Assembly: GCA_016292545.1 (NCBI GenBank)
Contig: JAEDIG010000038.1
Location: 1 to 18,853, forward strand
Source of the DNA: Bacteroidaceae bacterium
GTDB taxonomy: Bacteria > Bacteroidota > Bacteroidia > Bacteroidales > Bacteroidaceae
DNA length: 18,853 nucleotides
Reading direction: 5' to 3'
The notes beneath the pieces are model-generated. The model was not told the DNA's origin and made no database searches. It worked only from the letters and a program-made list of their open reading frames with translations. Every line of letters starts with the position of its first letter. Position 1 is the first letter of the stretch. Made by a program: the position numbers and the translations under genes. Positions 1 to 6,965 of the stretch are shown one piece after another.

Positions 1-73
1 TCACTGCCGAGTAGGGCAGCGCTTCGCCCAGATAGAGGCTGGGCACCCATGCATAGGGTTTGCTGTTCTTCAT
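1..73 (-). CDS. AmpG/PAT-type MFS transporter, N-terminal fragment cut by window edge
   Basis: Reading the minus strand from an ATG at 73 gives 24 codons that stay open to the window edge, beginning MKNSKPYAWVPSLYLGEALP. The run of Tyr-Ala-Trp-Val-Pro, then Leu-Tyr-Leu-Gly-Glu and Leu-Pro-Tyr, is the amphipathic start and first membrane helix typical of PAT/AmpG-type major facilitator proteins in Bacteroidales. Family members import cell-wall muropeptides or related solutes across the inner membrane. The substrate of this one cannot be told from 24 residues. The ATG lies 17 bp after the stop codon of the upstream exported protein gene, so it is probably the last visible member of the same operon. 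A competing ATG a few codons earlier hits a stop after six codons. The family call rests on remembered similarity of a short stretch. Confidence 0.6.
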   Translation of the reverse strand, partial: MKNSKPYAWVPSLYLGEALPYSAV

Positions 74-90
74 TTCCGTTTTTTGTTCAT

Positions 91-1332
91 TTATTGTTTT
101 GTATGCACGCTCGTGTAGCCCACCAACCGGTCGGTGCGGTCGCCGGGTCCTCTGTAGTATACAAGCGTAGCATATTCGTTTTCTGTTTCGTAGAAGTCGC
201 CCATCGTGCGTGCCGTGCTTCCGTCTTGCTGCACAAACTGGTAGCTGTAGTAGCCCTGTTTCAGGAGCACCACGGCCTCATAGCATTGTGCCGCTTCGTC
301 ATATTCCATCTTACATTCAGGGTCCCATGTGCCGTTCGTCCATTGCCCGGCCACATAGATGTCGCCTCCTGGCAGTCGGGGAGATTCCAGCACAAAGTGG
401 GTGAGCACGTACTCTGCAGTCACGTCGGCATCCTCGTCTTCGCTGCGGACCACCCGTATACCGTTCTGGTCTTCGTCGTACTGATAATTGCGGGGTGGCC
501 TCAGGGTTTCCAGTGTGGCATGGTAGTAGGGGTCAAACCATTCGATGCGGTCCACTCCCATGGCAGGGCGGTGCACATCGATGAGCTCGAACTTGTGGAA
601 CTCATTGCCAGCCTTGAAGATGAGTGGGGCGGAGTGGGTAAACTCTATGGCGTGCGCCTTCCTGATGTTGGGCTTGGGGTCCACCACCCGGTTGTCCCAT
701 CTGCGGTTCTGCATCACCACGGTATGCAGCTCCTCGTATGGGTCAATCACGTTCAGCCCGCCGTACTGTATGGCCAGCGTGAGCTGCTGGTGGCTTTTGT
801 TGAAGTCCACGTCTGTATCGCTGCTCACGATGCTTTGGATGCTCACCTGGTTTTCGTAGATGCAGAACCGTGCTTCCAGCACAGGCTCCTCGGGGCTTCC
901 TCCGTCTTCATATACCAGAAGCCTGTAGTTCCCGCTTATGCGCATCGATGTGTCCTTGTTGGGGAGTGTCAGGCTGTAGTGGGTGTAAGTCTGGGTGGTG
1001 TTGAAACTCTTTTCGTATTCCTCCACGGGCTGGTCGTTGAGCCCGTTCAGGTAGTCGCTTTCGAAAATGCCGTCCGAGGGTGTCCAGTCGCGCTGGCAGT
1101 GCTGCAGGTGATAGATGTAGCGATGGTATTCGTGGCTCATCTCGTCCCACGATATGCGCAGGTGCTGGTGTTTGGAGAGGTCCAGCATGGGAGGCAGCAG
1201 TGGATTGCCCTCCACTATCAGCTGCAGGGTGCGTATGCTGGGCGAGTACACCTGCCCGGGCTGTGCCTTCATGCACAGCACACACCCCCATGCCGCGATA
1301 ACCGTGAGCCAGACTCTCATATACATGCGCAA
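91..1332 (-). CDS. DUF5103 / type IX secretion plug-type exported protein
   Basis: A 413-residue protein with an N-terminal signal peptide (hydrophobic residues about 6-21, ending near an Ala-Gln site). The rest is soluble and rich in aromatic beta strands. The opening Ser-Pro-Ser-Ile-Arg-Thr-Leu, the region around Trp-Asp-Glu-Met, the Asp-Trp-Thr-Pro-Ser and Phe-Asn-Thr-Thr-Gln-Thr-Tyr-Thr-His-Tyr motifs and the late Gly-Gln-Trp-Thr-Asn segment match the DUF5103 family. That family includes the periplasmic plug seen bound to the SprA translocon of the type IX secretion system. Location is therefore probably periplasm or outer membrane. Length fits the family. A start at the second in-frame Met (1320) is possible and would give a more compact signal peptide. 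The gene begins directly after the stop codon of the upstream membrane protein gene. Confidence 0.75.
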   Translation of the reverse strand: MRMYMRVWLTVIAAWGCVLCMKAQPGQVYSPSIRTLQLIVEGNPLLPPMLDLSKHQHLRISWDEMSHEYHRYIYHLQHCQRDWTPSDGIFESDYLNGLNDQPVEEYEKSFNTTQTYTHYSLTLPNKDTSMRISGNYRLLVYEDGGSPEEPVLEARFCIYENQVSIQSIVSSDTDVDFNKSHQQLTLAIQYGGLNVIDPYEELHTVVMQNRRWDNRVVDPKPNIRKAHAIEFTHSAPLIFKAGNEFHKFELIDVHRPAMGVDRIEWFDPYYHATLETLRPPRNYQYDEDQNGIRVVRSEDEDADVTAEYVLTHFVLESPRLPGGDIYVAGQWTNGTWDPECKMEYDEAAQCYEAVVLLKQGYYSYQFVQQDGSTARTMGDFYETENEYATLVYYRGPGDRTDRLVGYTSVHTKQ

Positions 1333-2010
1333 CTACATTTCCACCTCTTCGCCCTTTACCACAGGCAGGTGCCAATGATATTTCACGGCGAGCACACGCG
1401 TGACGATAACGATGATGATGCTCAGCAGGGCGTTCACCTCAGTGGTCATGCCCAGCCAGTGGCACAGGCTATAGACCACACCGCCCGACACGCAGGCCAG
1501 CGCATAGATTTCCTTGCGGAAGATGAGGGGAATCTCGTTGATGAACACATCGCGGATGACACCCCCGGCTGCTCCTGTGATGCTGCCCATGGTGATGGCT
1601 GTCCAGTAGGGGAATCCCATGTTCAGCGTCTTCTCTATGCCGATAACGTTGAACAGGGCCAGGCCGATGGTGTCGAAGATGAACCACGTGTTCTTCTGCC
1701 TCACCAGCTGTTTGCCGAAGACAATCACCCAAAGCACGGCCAGGGCGCAACAGGCGAAATACGAGATGTTGGTCATCCAGAAGGGATTCACGCCCAGCAT
1801 CAGGTCGCGGATGGTTCCGCCGCCGATGGCAGTGGCCATGCCCACAATCCATGCGCCGAAGATGTCGAACTGCTTGGCGGATGCCAGTCTCACGCCGGAG
1901 ATGGCGAAGGCCAGCGTGCCGATGAATTCAATTACCACGAAAGAGATGGGCAGGCGCAGGGTGGTGCCCATGTCCTGAAGGATGGTCAGTAACCAGTCAA
2001 GAACAATCAT
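1333..2010 (-). CDS. TRIC/UPF0126 family membrane protein (YicG-like)
   Basis: A 225-residue, strongly hydrophobic protein with about seven predicted membrane helices. The two hallmark repeats of the UPF0126 family are visible: Gly-Gly-Gly-Thr-Ile-Arg-Asp at residues 63-69 and Gly-Gly-Val-Ile-Arg-Asp at 149-154, each inside a similar three-helix unit. Prokaryotic members form trimeric monovalent-cation channels related to animal TRIC proteins. Their physiological role in bacteria is poorly known. Length matches the family. The start codon overlaps the stop of the dehydrogenase gene by four bases (ATGA), a sign of translational coupling. The stop directly abuts the DUF5103 gene. Confidence 0.85.
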   Translation of the reverse strand: MIVLDWLLTILQDMGTTLRLPISFVVIEFIGTLAFAISGVRLASAKQFDIFGAWIVGMATAIGGGTIRDLMLGVNPFWMTNISYFACCALAVLWVIVFGKQLVRQKNTWFIFDTIGLALFNVIGIEKTLNMGFPYWTAITMGSITGAAGGVIRDVFINEIPLIFRKEIYALACVSGGVVYSLCHWLGMTTEVNALLSIIIVIVTRVLAVKYHWHLPVVKGEEVEM

Positions 2011-2972
2011 TTGTTTACAATATTAATGGGTTTGCCTTGGATAAAGGCCGCAAGGTTATCGGCACAGCAGTTCATCAGGCGTTGGCGTGCTTCCTGGGTG
2101 GCCCACGCGATGTGGGGCGTCAGCTGCACGCGGGGAGCCCCGAGCAGGGGATTGCCGGCACTGGGAGGCTCCTGTGAGAGCACGTCTGCGCAATAGGCCC
2201 CTAGATGGCCGCTCGAGAGGGCTTCGGCCACGGCTTCTTCGTCCACCAGAGGTCCCCGCCCCGTGTTTATCAGGATGCTTCCTTTCTTCATCCCGGCCAG
2301 CCATGGGCCGGACACCATGTGACGGGTTTCCGGTGTGAGGGGGCAGTGGAGAGTCACCACATCGCTTTGCTGGCACAGTGCAGCCATGGTGCAGGCCGTG
2401 ATGAAGGGCGGGAGGGCTGCTTGCGGCTTGCTGGTGAAGGCCACCACGTTCATGCCGAAGGCGTGGGCGATGTGCGCCACGGCCATGCCGATGGCACCCA
2501 GTCCCACGATGCCCATCGTGTGGCCGCAGAGTTCCTTGAGCGGCAGGTCGGTGAAGCAGAAATCCTGGCTGGTCGTCCATTTGTCCTCGTTGCACACCTG
2601 GTGGGAATAGTGCTCCACATGGTTGCACATGGCCAGCAGGTGGGCAAACACCATTTGCGCCACGGCGTGTGTGCTGTAGGCAGGAATGTTGGTCACACAA
2701 ACGCCAGCCTCTTTGGCCGCAGCCGTGTCCACCACATTGTAGCCCGTGGCGGTTACGCCGATATAGCGGAGCGTGGGAGCCAGCTGGTTAATCAGTTCCT
2801 TGCCGATGACCACCTTGTTGGTGAGTATGGCAAAGGCACCCTCACACCGCAGGAGAGTTTCATGCGGTGCAGTGCGGTCATATCGGATTAGGGTCCCCAG
2901 TTTCTCCAAAGGTTCCCACGAAAGGTCGCCAGGATTCATGGCAAACCCGTCCAGTACTACGATTTTTTGCAT
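2007..2972 (-). CDS. D-2-hydroxyacid dehydrogenase, NAD-dependent (glycerate dehydrogenase-like)
   Basis: A 321-residue protein of the NAD-dependent D-isomer 2-hydroxyacid dehydrogenase family. The nucleotide-binding Gly-Leu-Gly-Ala-Ile-Gly lies at residues 157-162. The catalytic set is present: Arg239 in Asn-Thr-Gly-Arg-Gly, Glu268 in Ser-Gln-Glu-Pro-Pro and His287 in Thr-Pro-His-Ile-Ala-Trp. These enzymes interconvert a 2-oxoacid and a D-2-hydroxyacid. The short N-terminal catalytic half and the overall pattern are closest to glycerate/hydroxypyruvate dehydrogenases, but D-lactate or other substrates cannot be excluded. The protein is cytosolic, with no signal peptide. Its start lies inside the last codons of the upstream PqqD-like gene (16-bp overlap). 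Confidence 0.9.
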   Translation of the reverse strand: MQKIVVLDGFAMNPGDLSWEPLEKLGTLIRYDRTAPHETLLRCEGAFAILTNKVVIGKELINQLAPTLRYIGVTATGYNVVDTAAAKEAGVCVTNIPAYSTHAVAQMVFAHLLAMCNHVEHYSHQVCNEDKWTTSQDFCFTDLPLKELCGHTMGIVGLGAIGMAVAHIAHAFGMNVVAFTSKPQAALPPFITACTMAALCQQSDVVTLHCPLTPETRHMVSGPWLAGMKKGSILINTGRGPLVDEEAVAEALSSGHLGAYCADVLSQEPPSAGNPLLGAPRVQLTPHIAWATQEARQRLMNCCADNLAAFIQGKPINIVNK

Positions 2973-3247
2973 ATTCTATATCCTTCAATCAGATTCAGAC
3001 TGTTCCATTTTTCCAGCATCTGCTCCACGTCCCGTAGCGCGGTTCCTTTGTCCACTTCATAGTGCTGGGCCAACACTCCGGCCATGCCTTCAGCATCAAA
3101 ATCCTTACCCTCTGCCCATTTCCATAGGAGTGTGGCACTCTCGTTGAGCGAGATGATATGGCTGAAGTCGATGTTCTTCTGGCCATAGGCAACAATGATA
3201 TGCTCGTCGCAGAGCTCCTGTAGTGCGAATCCGTCCTTGATTCTCAT
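2957..3247 (-). CDS. PqqD-like small protein
   Basis: A 96-residue protein. I start it at the ATG at 3247, not at the far longer frame to 3643, because upstream codons of that frame are antisense to the kinase gene. Ile-Ser-Leu-Asn-Glu-Ser-Ala-Thr-Leu-Leu-Trp-Lys at residues 32-43, followed by a helical region with periodic hydrophobics and the final Trp-Asn-Ser-Leu-Asn-Leu-Ile, is the PqqD fold pattern. PqqD domains bind leader peptides of ribosomally made peptides, but in Bacteroidales many stand-alone copies lie in clusters without a known precursor. It sits between a kinase-like gene (26-bp gap) and the dehydrogenase (overlap). This pairing suggests it works with the kinase-like protein as an adaptor. 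That is inference. Confidence 0.75.
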   Translation of the reverse strand: MRIKDGFALQELCDEHIIVAYGQKNIDFSHIISLNESATLLWKWAEGKDFDAEGMAGVLAQHYEVDKGTALRDVEQMLEKWNSLNLIEGYRICKKS

Positions 3248-3273
3248 GCTTGTGTGTATTTTAGTTATGTGTT

Positions 3274-4176
3274 TTATTGTATGGTGGCGCGGCAAATGCG
3301 TGCGGCTGCTTCGTCCGGCCGGCATCCCAGCCGGTACACGGTGTTCAGCCTCACCATTTCTGCCACGGTCCCGCTCACGCCCGTCTGCATCCGCTTGTCC
3401 CACACCATGCAGCTCATTGCGGGCAGGAGCATGGCGTAGGCTTCGAGTGGCCGATAGGGGTGGATGTTGTTTTCTTTTTCCTGAAACAGCCTCACGTATG
3501 CGCCCACTGGATAACAGACGTTCCTGTAGCAGGGGGTCTTTCCGCTCCACGGGCTTCCGTATACGATAGCCTTCCCTTGCTCGATGCGTACCACCGGGTT
3601 GTCGTCGTTCACCAGCTCGCACGAGCCGAAGCATTTTCTCCACAGGGCCGTGTGCGTACTTTTTCCTGTGCCGCTGGGGGCGGTCATCAGATAGCCTTTG
3701 CCTTCCAGACTCACCACGGAGGCGTGCATCAGCACGGTCTGTTTCTTTGCCGTGGCGTAGGCATAGGCAATCATGGTTGCGTTTCCAAGTGCAAACTGTT
3801 GGTGGGGAATGTGGTCGTCATGCAGGCACACGGTAGCCTGCTCTCCGGTATGGTCCGTCAGTAGGCAGCCGCAGCAGTCACCGTTTGTGTGGTGAAACAC
3901 AATGCAATATCCCTCTCCCTGCAGGTCGTATACATCATGTAGGCATCCCCCGCAGTCAAAACTCCCTATCAGCCCTTCGCTGGGAATGGGCAGAGATTGG
4001 GGGCGGGTGATGGAGAGCGTAAACACGGGCTTGTCCTCCACCCCCTCCACTTCAAACGGTTGCATGGAAGGCATCAGGCGTGCATAATGTGTAGTGCCGT
4101 CTTCGCGCACCAGAAAAAGGTGTCCGCCCACGCGGTAATGCAGTTCTTTCTTGTCCGGCATGGCAATCTTTTCCAT
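3274..4176 (-). CDS. HPr-kinase-like P-loop protein
   Basis: A 300-residue protein when started at the ATG at 4176. An in-frame extension to 4305 exists but overlaps the upstream gene. The N-terminal half (about 1-140) has beta-strand character and several cysteines, including Asp-Cys-Gly-Gly-Cys and Asp-Cys-Cys-Gly-Cys. The second half is the kinase core: His-Ala-Ser-Val-Val at 151-155, a Walker A loop Ala-Pro-Ser-Gly-Thr-Gly-Lys-Ser-Thr at 166-174, an acidic Asn-Asp-Asp-Asn-Pro at 190-194 and Gly-Ser-Pro-Trp-Ser-Gly-Lys at 207-213. This order is that of HPr kinase/phosphorylase and PEP carboxykinase-type folds. Relatives accompany PqqD-like genes and some phosphorylate serine on peptides. 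The substrate here is unknown. The gap to the upstream gene is 10 bp. Confidence 0.75.
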   Translation of the reverse strand: MEKIAMPDKKELHYRVGGHLFLVREDGTTHYARLMPSMQPFEVEGVEDKPVFTLSITRPQSLPIPSEGLIGSFDCGGCLHDVYDLQGEGYCIVFHHTNGDCCGCLLTDHTGEQATVCLHDDHIPHQQFALGNATMIAYAYATAKKQTVLMHASVVSLEGKGYLMTAPSGTGKSTHTALWRKCFGSCELVNDDNPVVRIEQGKAIVYGSPWSGKTPCYRNVCYPVGAYVRLFQEKENNIHPYRPLEAYAMLLPAMSCMVWDKRMQTGVSGTVAEMVRLNTVYRLGCRPDEAAARICRATIQ

Positions 4177-4186
4177 TGTCTTTTCG

Positions 4187-4687
4187 CTACCGTTGGCCGC
4201 GTGCCTTCTGGCCATGCGGCCTGCCTTCCTTCGTTTCCTGCTTTTGGGGCGTGGCGTCTGCATCCAGGGTGGTGGACTCAATCCACTCGGCGTTGGTGAA
4301 TGCAAAGTCGCTCGTTTGCAGAATCTTCACGTTCAGGTGCTCCTGCCCCTGGAAGTCTTTCAGCATCTTCTGGTATTTCTTCTTGATGCGAAGGGGCTTC
4401 TTGTCGAAAAACACAGCACACGTCAGTTGCCTTGGGCCCACTTGCTGCTGCAGGAATGTGTGCAGCTGTTCGCTGTAGAGCTGGCGGCCCACCAGGAATC
4501 CCGTCTTCTTCGTGAGTATGGCAGAATCCAGAGGCTGCACGTCGGTGATGTAGACGACCGAATCCAGAAAGGAAGCGGCACATCCGTATATATAGATTCT
4601 TTCTCCGCTCTTTTGCGGGCCTTTGGCCTGCAGGGCCAGTGCACATGCCAGTGCAATCAGAAGTGTACTGAATATCTTTCTTTTCAT
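4187..4687 (-). CDS. exported protein of unknown function, first gene of the operon
   Basis: I do not recognise this 166-residue protein. It starts at the ATG at 4687, which gives a textbook signal peptide: Met-Lys-Arg-Lys, then a hydrophobic stretch to about residue 19 and a likely cleavage near Leu-Gln-Ala-Lys. The mature part is mixed alpha/beta with a basic stretch around residues 100-115 and a low-complexity, charged tail rich in Gln, Lys, Gly and Arg. No cysteine lipobox is convincing. It follows a well-formed promoter by about 25 bp and precedes the kinase-like gene by 10 bp, so it leads the operon. An exported or periplasmic role is likely. A link to the kinase/PqqD pair is only positional. 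Confidence 0.7.
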   Translation of the reverse strand: MKRKIFSTLLIALACALALQAKGPQKSGERIYIYGCAASFLDSVVYITDVQPLDSAILTKKTGFLVGRQLYSEQLHTFLQQQVGPRQLTCAVFFDKKPLRIKKKYQKMLKDFQGQEHLNVKILQTSDFAFTNAEWIESTTLDADATPQKQETKEGRPHGQKARGQR

Positions 4688-4711
4688 TGAGGATAGTTGT
4701 AATTTTAGCCG

Positions 4712-4743
4712 CAAATGTACATGTTTTTTCTGAATCCCACAAA
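4712..4743 (-). promoter_or_regulatory. Bacteroidota-type promoter of the left operon
   Basis: On the minus strand TTTG (4743-4740), 20 bp, then TACATTTG (4719-4712) matches the Bacteroidota -33/-7 consensus very well. The start codon of the exported protein is 25 bp further on. It should drive the whole run of genes down to the left edge. Confidence 0.65.
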
Positions 4744-4833
4744 CCTTCCTGCCAAAATCTTGGAATGGAGTGTTTTTTTATACAGTTCCAGCGGTGTCTC
4801 CACCTTACTGCCTACCCTCGTAATTGTTCAGCC

Positions 4834-4917
4834 GAAGAAGGTGCTTTCTGCACGCCCTGCAGGAGCAACATTGTGTGGGTTGGACGTTGCTACCAAGGGC
4901 GCAGAACGCCCTTCTTC
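4834..4917. repeat. large imperfect inverted repeat in the intergenic region
   Basis: Arms at 4834-4869 and 4886-4917 pair with a few bulges. GAAGAAGG opens the left arm and CCTTCTTC closes the right, with GAGCAAC against GTTGC at the inner end. The loop is about 16 nt. It lies in the 302-bp gap between the left operon promoter (4743) and the end of the accessory operon (4990), where I see no gene. It could be a terminator-like structure for leftward transcripts, a small palindromic element, or an unrecognised RNA. The right arm recurs, diverged, at 12439-12463. Confidence 0.55.
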
Positions 4918-4943
4918 TTTCAAATAGTTACAATACTAAACGA

Positions 4944-4960
4944 GATACGCATGCGAGCGC
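4944..4960 (+). repeat. left copy of a 17-bp direct repeat
   Basis: GATACGCATGCGAGCGC occurs here and again, identical and in the same orientation, at 13754-13770. In both places ACACA follows after two differing bases. The copies bracket the A+T-rich accessory block. The element contains the palindrome CGCATGCG. Confidence 0.6.
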
Positions 4961-4989
4961 ATACACAATGCACGAGTGATGAGAGTCTG

Positions 4990-5694
4990 TTATGAGCGAT
5001 AGTCAGAATTCCTGAATTCGCTTACAGACATCTTGGCGAGTTTTCCAGCGTCAGTGTTGTTGCTGTTGAAGTTTGTCATTTCAATGATTACTCCTAGGGC
5101 AAAAAACAGTTCCAGAAATGCAATGAACAGCCACAGGTAGTTGACATCCGTTACAGTTGTCGAGAACCCGAGCAGTGTCGTATCTCTTTGGCTCGTAAGG
5201 TCGTTTGTCAAGAGATACCATCCCGAGGCGACAGACAAAGCACCTGCTATGACAAGACGGACTGCTGCAGACAGCCTGTTTGATTCGAACTCTTTCTGCA
5301 GTTTGTCTTTCTGCTGTCTTAGCACTTCATCCGGAGTATTGTCCACGGCTTGTCCGTTTTTCAGGACTTTGCTCCAGGTCTTTCCACATTTCAAGCAGGT
5401 GAATGAGAATTGCGTTTTGTTGTATATAGATTCATCAACTGCTTTCGCAACTGCATTGCTGGCACTTGGGGCACAGAGGGAGCCGATTATAAAACCGATA
5501 AAGGCACCAGGCAGCGCACCAATTCCAAAAAACGGCAATCCGATAACTCCTCCGATGACAGCACCAACAATCTTCGATGTCCCGCTTTTTGCAGCTGTCT
5601 GAACCATTCTCCGTTCTGTTGTGTAAACAGGTACACCCTGGGTGTAATTCCCGCATTTAGGACATTTCTCAACAATTTGATTATCCATTTTCAT
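4990..5694 (-). CDS. split zinc-ribbon membrane protein with glycine zipper
   Basis: A 234-residue protein I cannot place in a named family. Cys-Pro-Lys-Cys at residues 11-14 and Cys-Leu-Lys-Cys at 100-103 look like the two knuckles of one zinc ribbon. Between them, residues 43-72 form a Gly-rich hydrophobic stretch with Gly every three to four positions, a glycine zipper able to insert in or span a membrane. Two further hydrophobic segments (about 143-163 and 184-205) are likely membrane helices, and a charged linker at about 118-140 could be helical. It is the last gene of the accessory operon, 9 bp after the M48 peptidase gene. It may be a membrane partner or target of that peptidase, which is inference. 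The start may also be the Met two codons later. Confidence 0.75.
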   Translation of the reverse strand: MKMDNQIVEKCPKCGNYTQGVPVYTTERRMVQTAAKSGTSKIVGAVIGGVIGLPFFGIGALPGAFIGFIIGSLCAPSASNAVAKAVDESIYNKTQFSFTCLKCGKTWSKVLKNGQAVDNTPDEVLRQQKDKLQKEFESNRLSAAVRLVIAGALSVASGWYLLTNDLTSQRDTTLLGFSTTVTDVNYLWLFIAFLELFFALGVIIEMTNFNSNNTDAGKLAKMSVSEFRNSDYRS

Positions 5695-5703
5695 CTGTTG
5701 TTA

Positions 5704-6744
5704 TTATTTGTTATTTTTGTTGATTCCAAATTTTGACAGTACATTGCCAAATGATTTGTCCATGGCAAGTGAGTCCAAGGTCTTTGTTGCATCTTTTTTC
5801 ATCTTTTGTAGTCCGTTTGCCATTTCAGGTATGGTTTTTTGTGCCATTTCTCTCAGGTCCTTTGCCGTTTCGCTGGTTTTCTTCAACATGTTGTCTGTGA
5901 AGGAGGATATAAAACTTTCGGGTATTTCCAGATTAAGGCAGGAGGGGGTGGCTTTTAGCCGTGTGCATGTGTCGGTTTTTTCCCACGTCATTGCTTCATA
6001 GGCTCTGATGGGGCTGAATGGGTGATATGCATCGGAGTTTGACAGCCAATGAACGACTTTATTCCATGCGGTTCCTTTTTTCATCGCTTCGAAGTCCTTT
6101 CCTTGGCATGCCCATGTCTTGATGTCCATATTGTCAACAATGTATTTGGGAATCATATCAATTCTGGCGAGCGCGCGGGAAAGCGTTTCTGCCGATGTAA
6201 GGACACAGGCGACACGGTCGGCAGACAATTCCGAGGCCCTGCTCCATGAAACCAGGGCTTGTCGTATGGGCTTCATGGCAACGTTGCCAAGCAAACCCAC
6301 AATAGAGTCGGAACCGGAATCCCCGAAAGAGAAAATCGCATTTGCCAGGGTCTGATACAATACGTGCTGGCAAAGAATATGGCCACATTCGTGTGCAAGC
6401 ACAGCGTCCAGTTCTTCTCCATGAATCTTTTTAACCAGTCCTAGGGTTAAGACGATGTATACTTTGTGGTGTCCTGAAGTCCATGCGTTTACGGTGGGAC
6501 TCATTTGAAGGTACAACTCAAGCACAGGTATTCCCAATCGTTTGCATATTGGTGGCAGGTGGTTGTATATTTCAGGCATCTGGGATTCTGAAAGACGGAG
6601 ATTTGTTGAGAGATTCTCCATCCATGATATTTCATCATACCCATACTCAAATACTTTTTCCATCACTTTAGGCAGGGCAGGAACGTTCATGAGGACCTTC
6701 AATGCTCTTGCATCTTCGGGGTGGATAATTTCTTCAATACTCAT
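5704..6744 (-). CDS. M48-type zinc metallopeptidase, apparently soluble
   Basis: The zinc site is visible: His-Glu-Cys-Gly-His (residues 118-122 counted from the Met at 6744) and the third ligand Glu172 in Ser-Arg-Ala-Ser-Glu-Leu-Ser-Ala-Asp-Arg. A downstream His-Pro-Phe-Ser-Pro-Ile-Arg is also typical of M48. Unlike HtpX or Ste24, no strong membrane helices are seen, so it is probably cytosolic. The last 60 or so residues form a charged helical tail with regular hydrophobics. Two starts are possible: 6744, 2 bp after the preceding gene, or 6774, overlapping that gene by 28 bp. I prefer 6744 because the Ile-Ile-His-Pro-Glu-Asp region that opens related proteins follows at once. It sits between a 72-residue protein and a membrane protein and presumably cleaves a protein of this system or its host. 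Confidence 0.85.
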   Translation of the reverse strand: MSIEEIIHPEDARALKVLMNVPALPKVMEKVFEYGYDEISWMENLSTNLRLSESQMPEIYNHLPPICKRLGIPVLELYLQMSPTVNAWTSGHHKVYIVLTLGLVKKIHGEELDAVLAHECGHILCQHVLYQTLANAIFSFGDSGSDSIVGLLGNVAMKPIRQALVSWSRASELSADRVACVLTSAETLSRALARIDMIPKYIVDNMDIKTWACQGKDFEAMKKGTAWNKVVHWLSNSDAYHPFSPIRAYEAMTWEKTDTCTRLKATPSCLNLEIPESFISSFTDNMLKKTSETAKDLREMAQKTIPEMANGLQKMKKDATKTLDSLAMDKSFGNVLSKFGINKNNK

Positions 6745-6746
6745 GG

Positions 6747-6965
6747 CTACCCGATTCTTTTTGCTGTCAGACATGCACAGTTCAGTGCTCCTATTTTCTC
6801 GATGTCAACTCCTCTCTGAAAGCGGAAGGCATCTGCTACCTTCTTTTTCTCGGTTAATATTGGATTTGAAAAGGTATAAGTCTGAATATCAACGTATAGA
6901 CCTTTGTCAATCCTTTGCCCGGATGTGACTTTTGTGAAATTAACGGTGACTCTGTATATTGGCAT
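6747..6965 (-). CDS. 72-residue conserved-looking protein (possibly DUF6140-like)
   Basis: A small protein starting with an ATG at 6965. Met-Pro-Ile-Tyr-Arg-Val-Thr-Val, then Gly-Leu-Tyr-Val-Asp-Ile-Gln-Thr and Ser-Asn-Pro-Ile-Leu, then Ala-Asp-Ala-Phe-Arg and Ile-Gly-Ala-Leu-Asn, suggests a compact beta fold. The pattern recalls short Bacteroidales proteins I tentatively associate with DUF6140, whose function is unknown. It has no signal peptide or membrane segment. Its stop codon lies 2 bp before the preferred start of the peptidase gene, so the two are likely translated together. Small partner of the protease, substrate or inhibitor are all possible. None is shown by the sequence. Confidence 0.6.
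   Translation of the reverse strand: MPIYRVTVNFTKVTSGQRIDKGLYVDIQTYTFSNPILTEKKKVADAFRFQRGVDIEKIGALNCACLTAKRIG

Noticed and set aside
49..1992. 647-codon plus-strand open frame
   Set aside because: Antisense to three well-supported minus-strand genes. Composition rich in His, Val, Gln and Cys with no domain is typical of a shadow frame in G+C-rich coding DNA.
2205..2891. 228-codon plus-strand frame
   Set aside because: Lies opposite the dehydrogenase gene, which has intact catalytic motifs; His-rich shadow composition.
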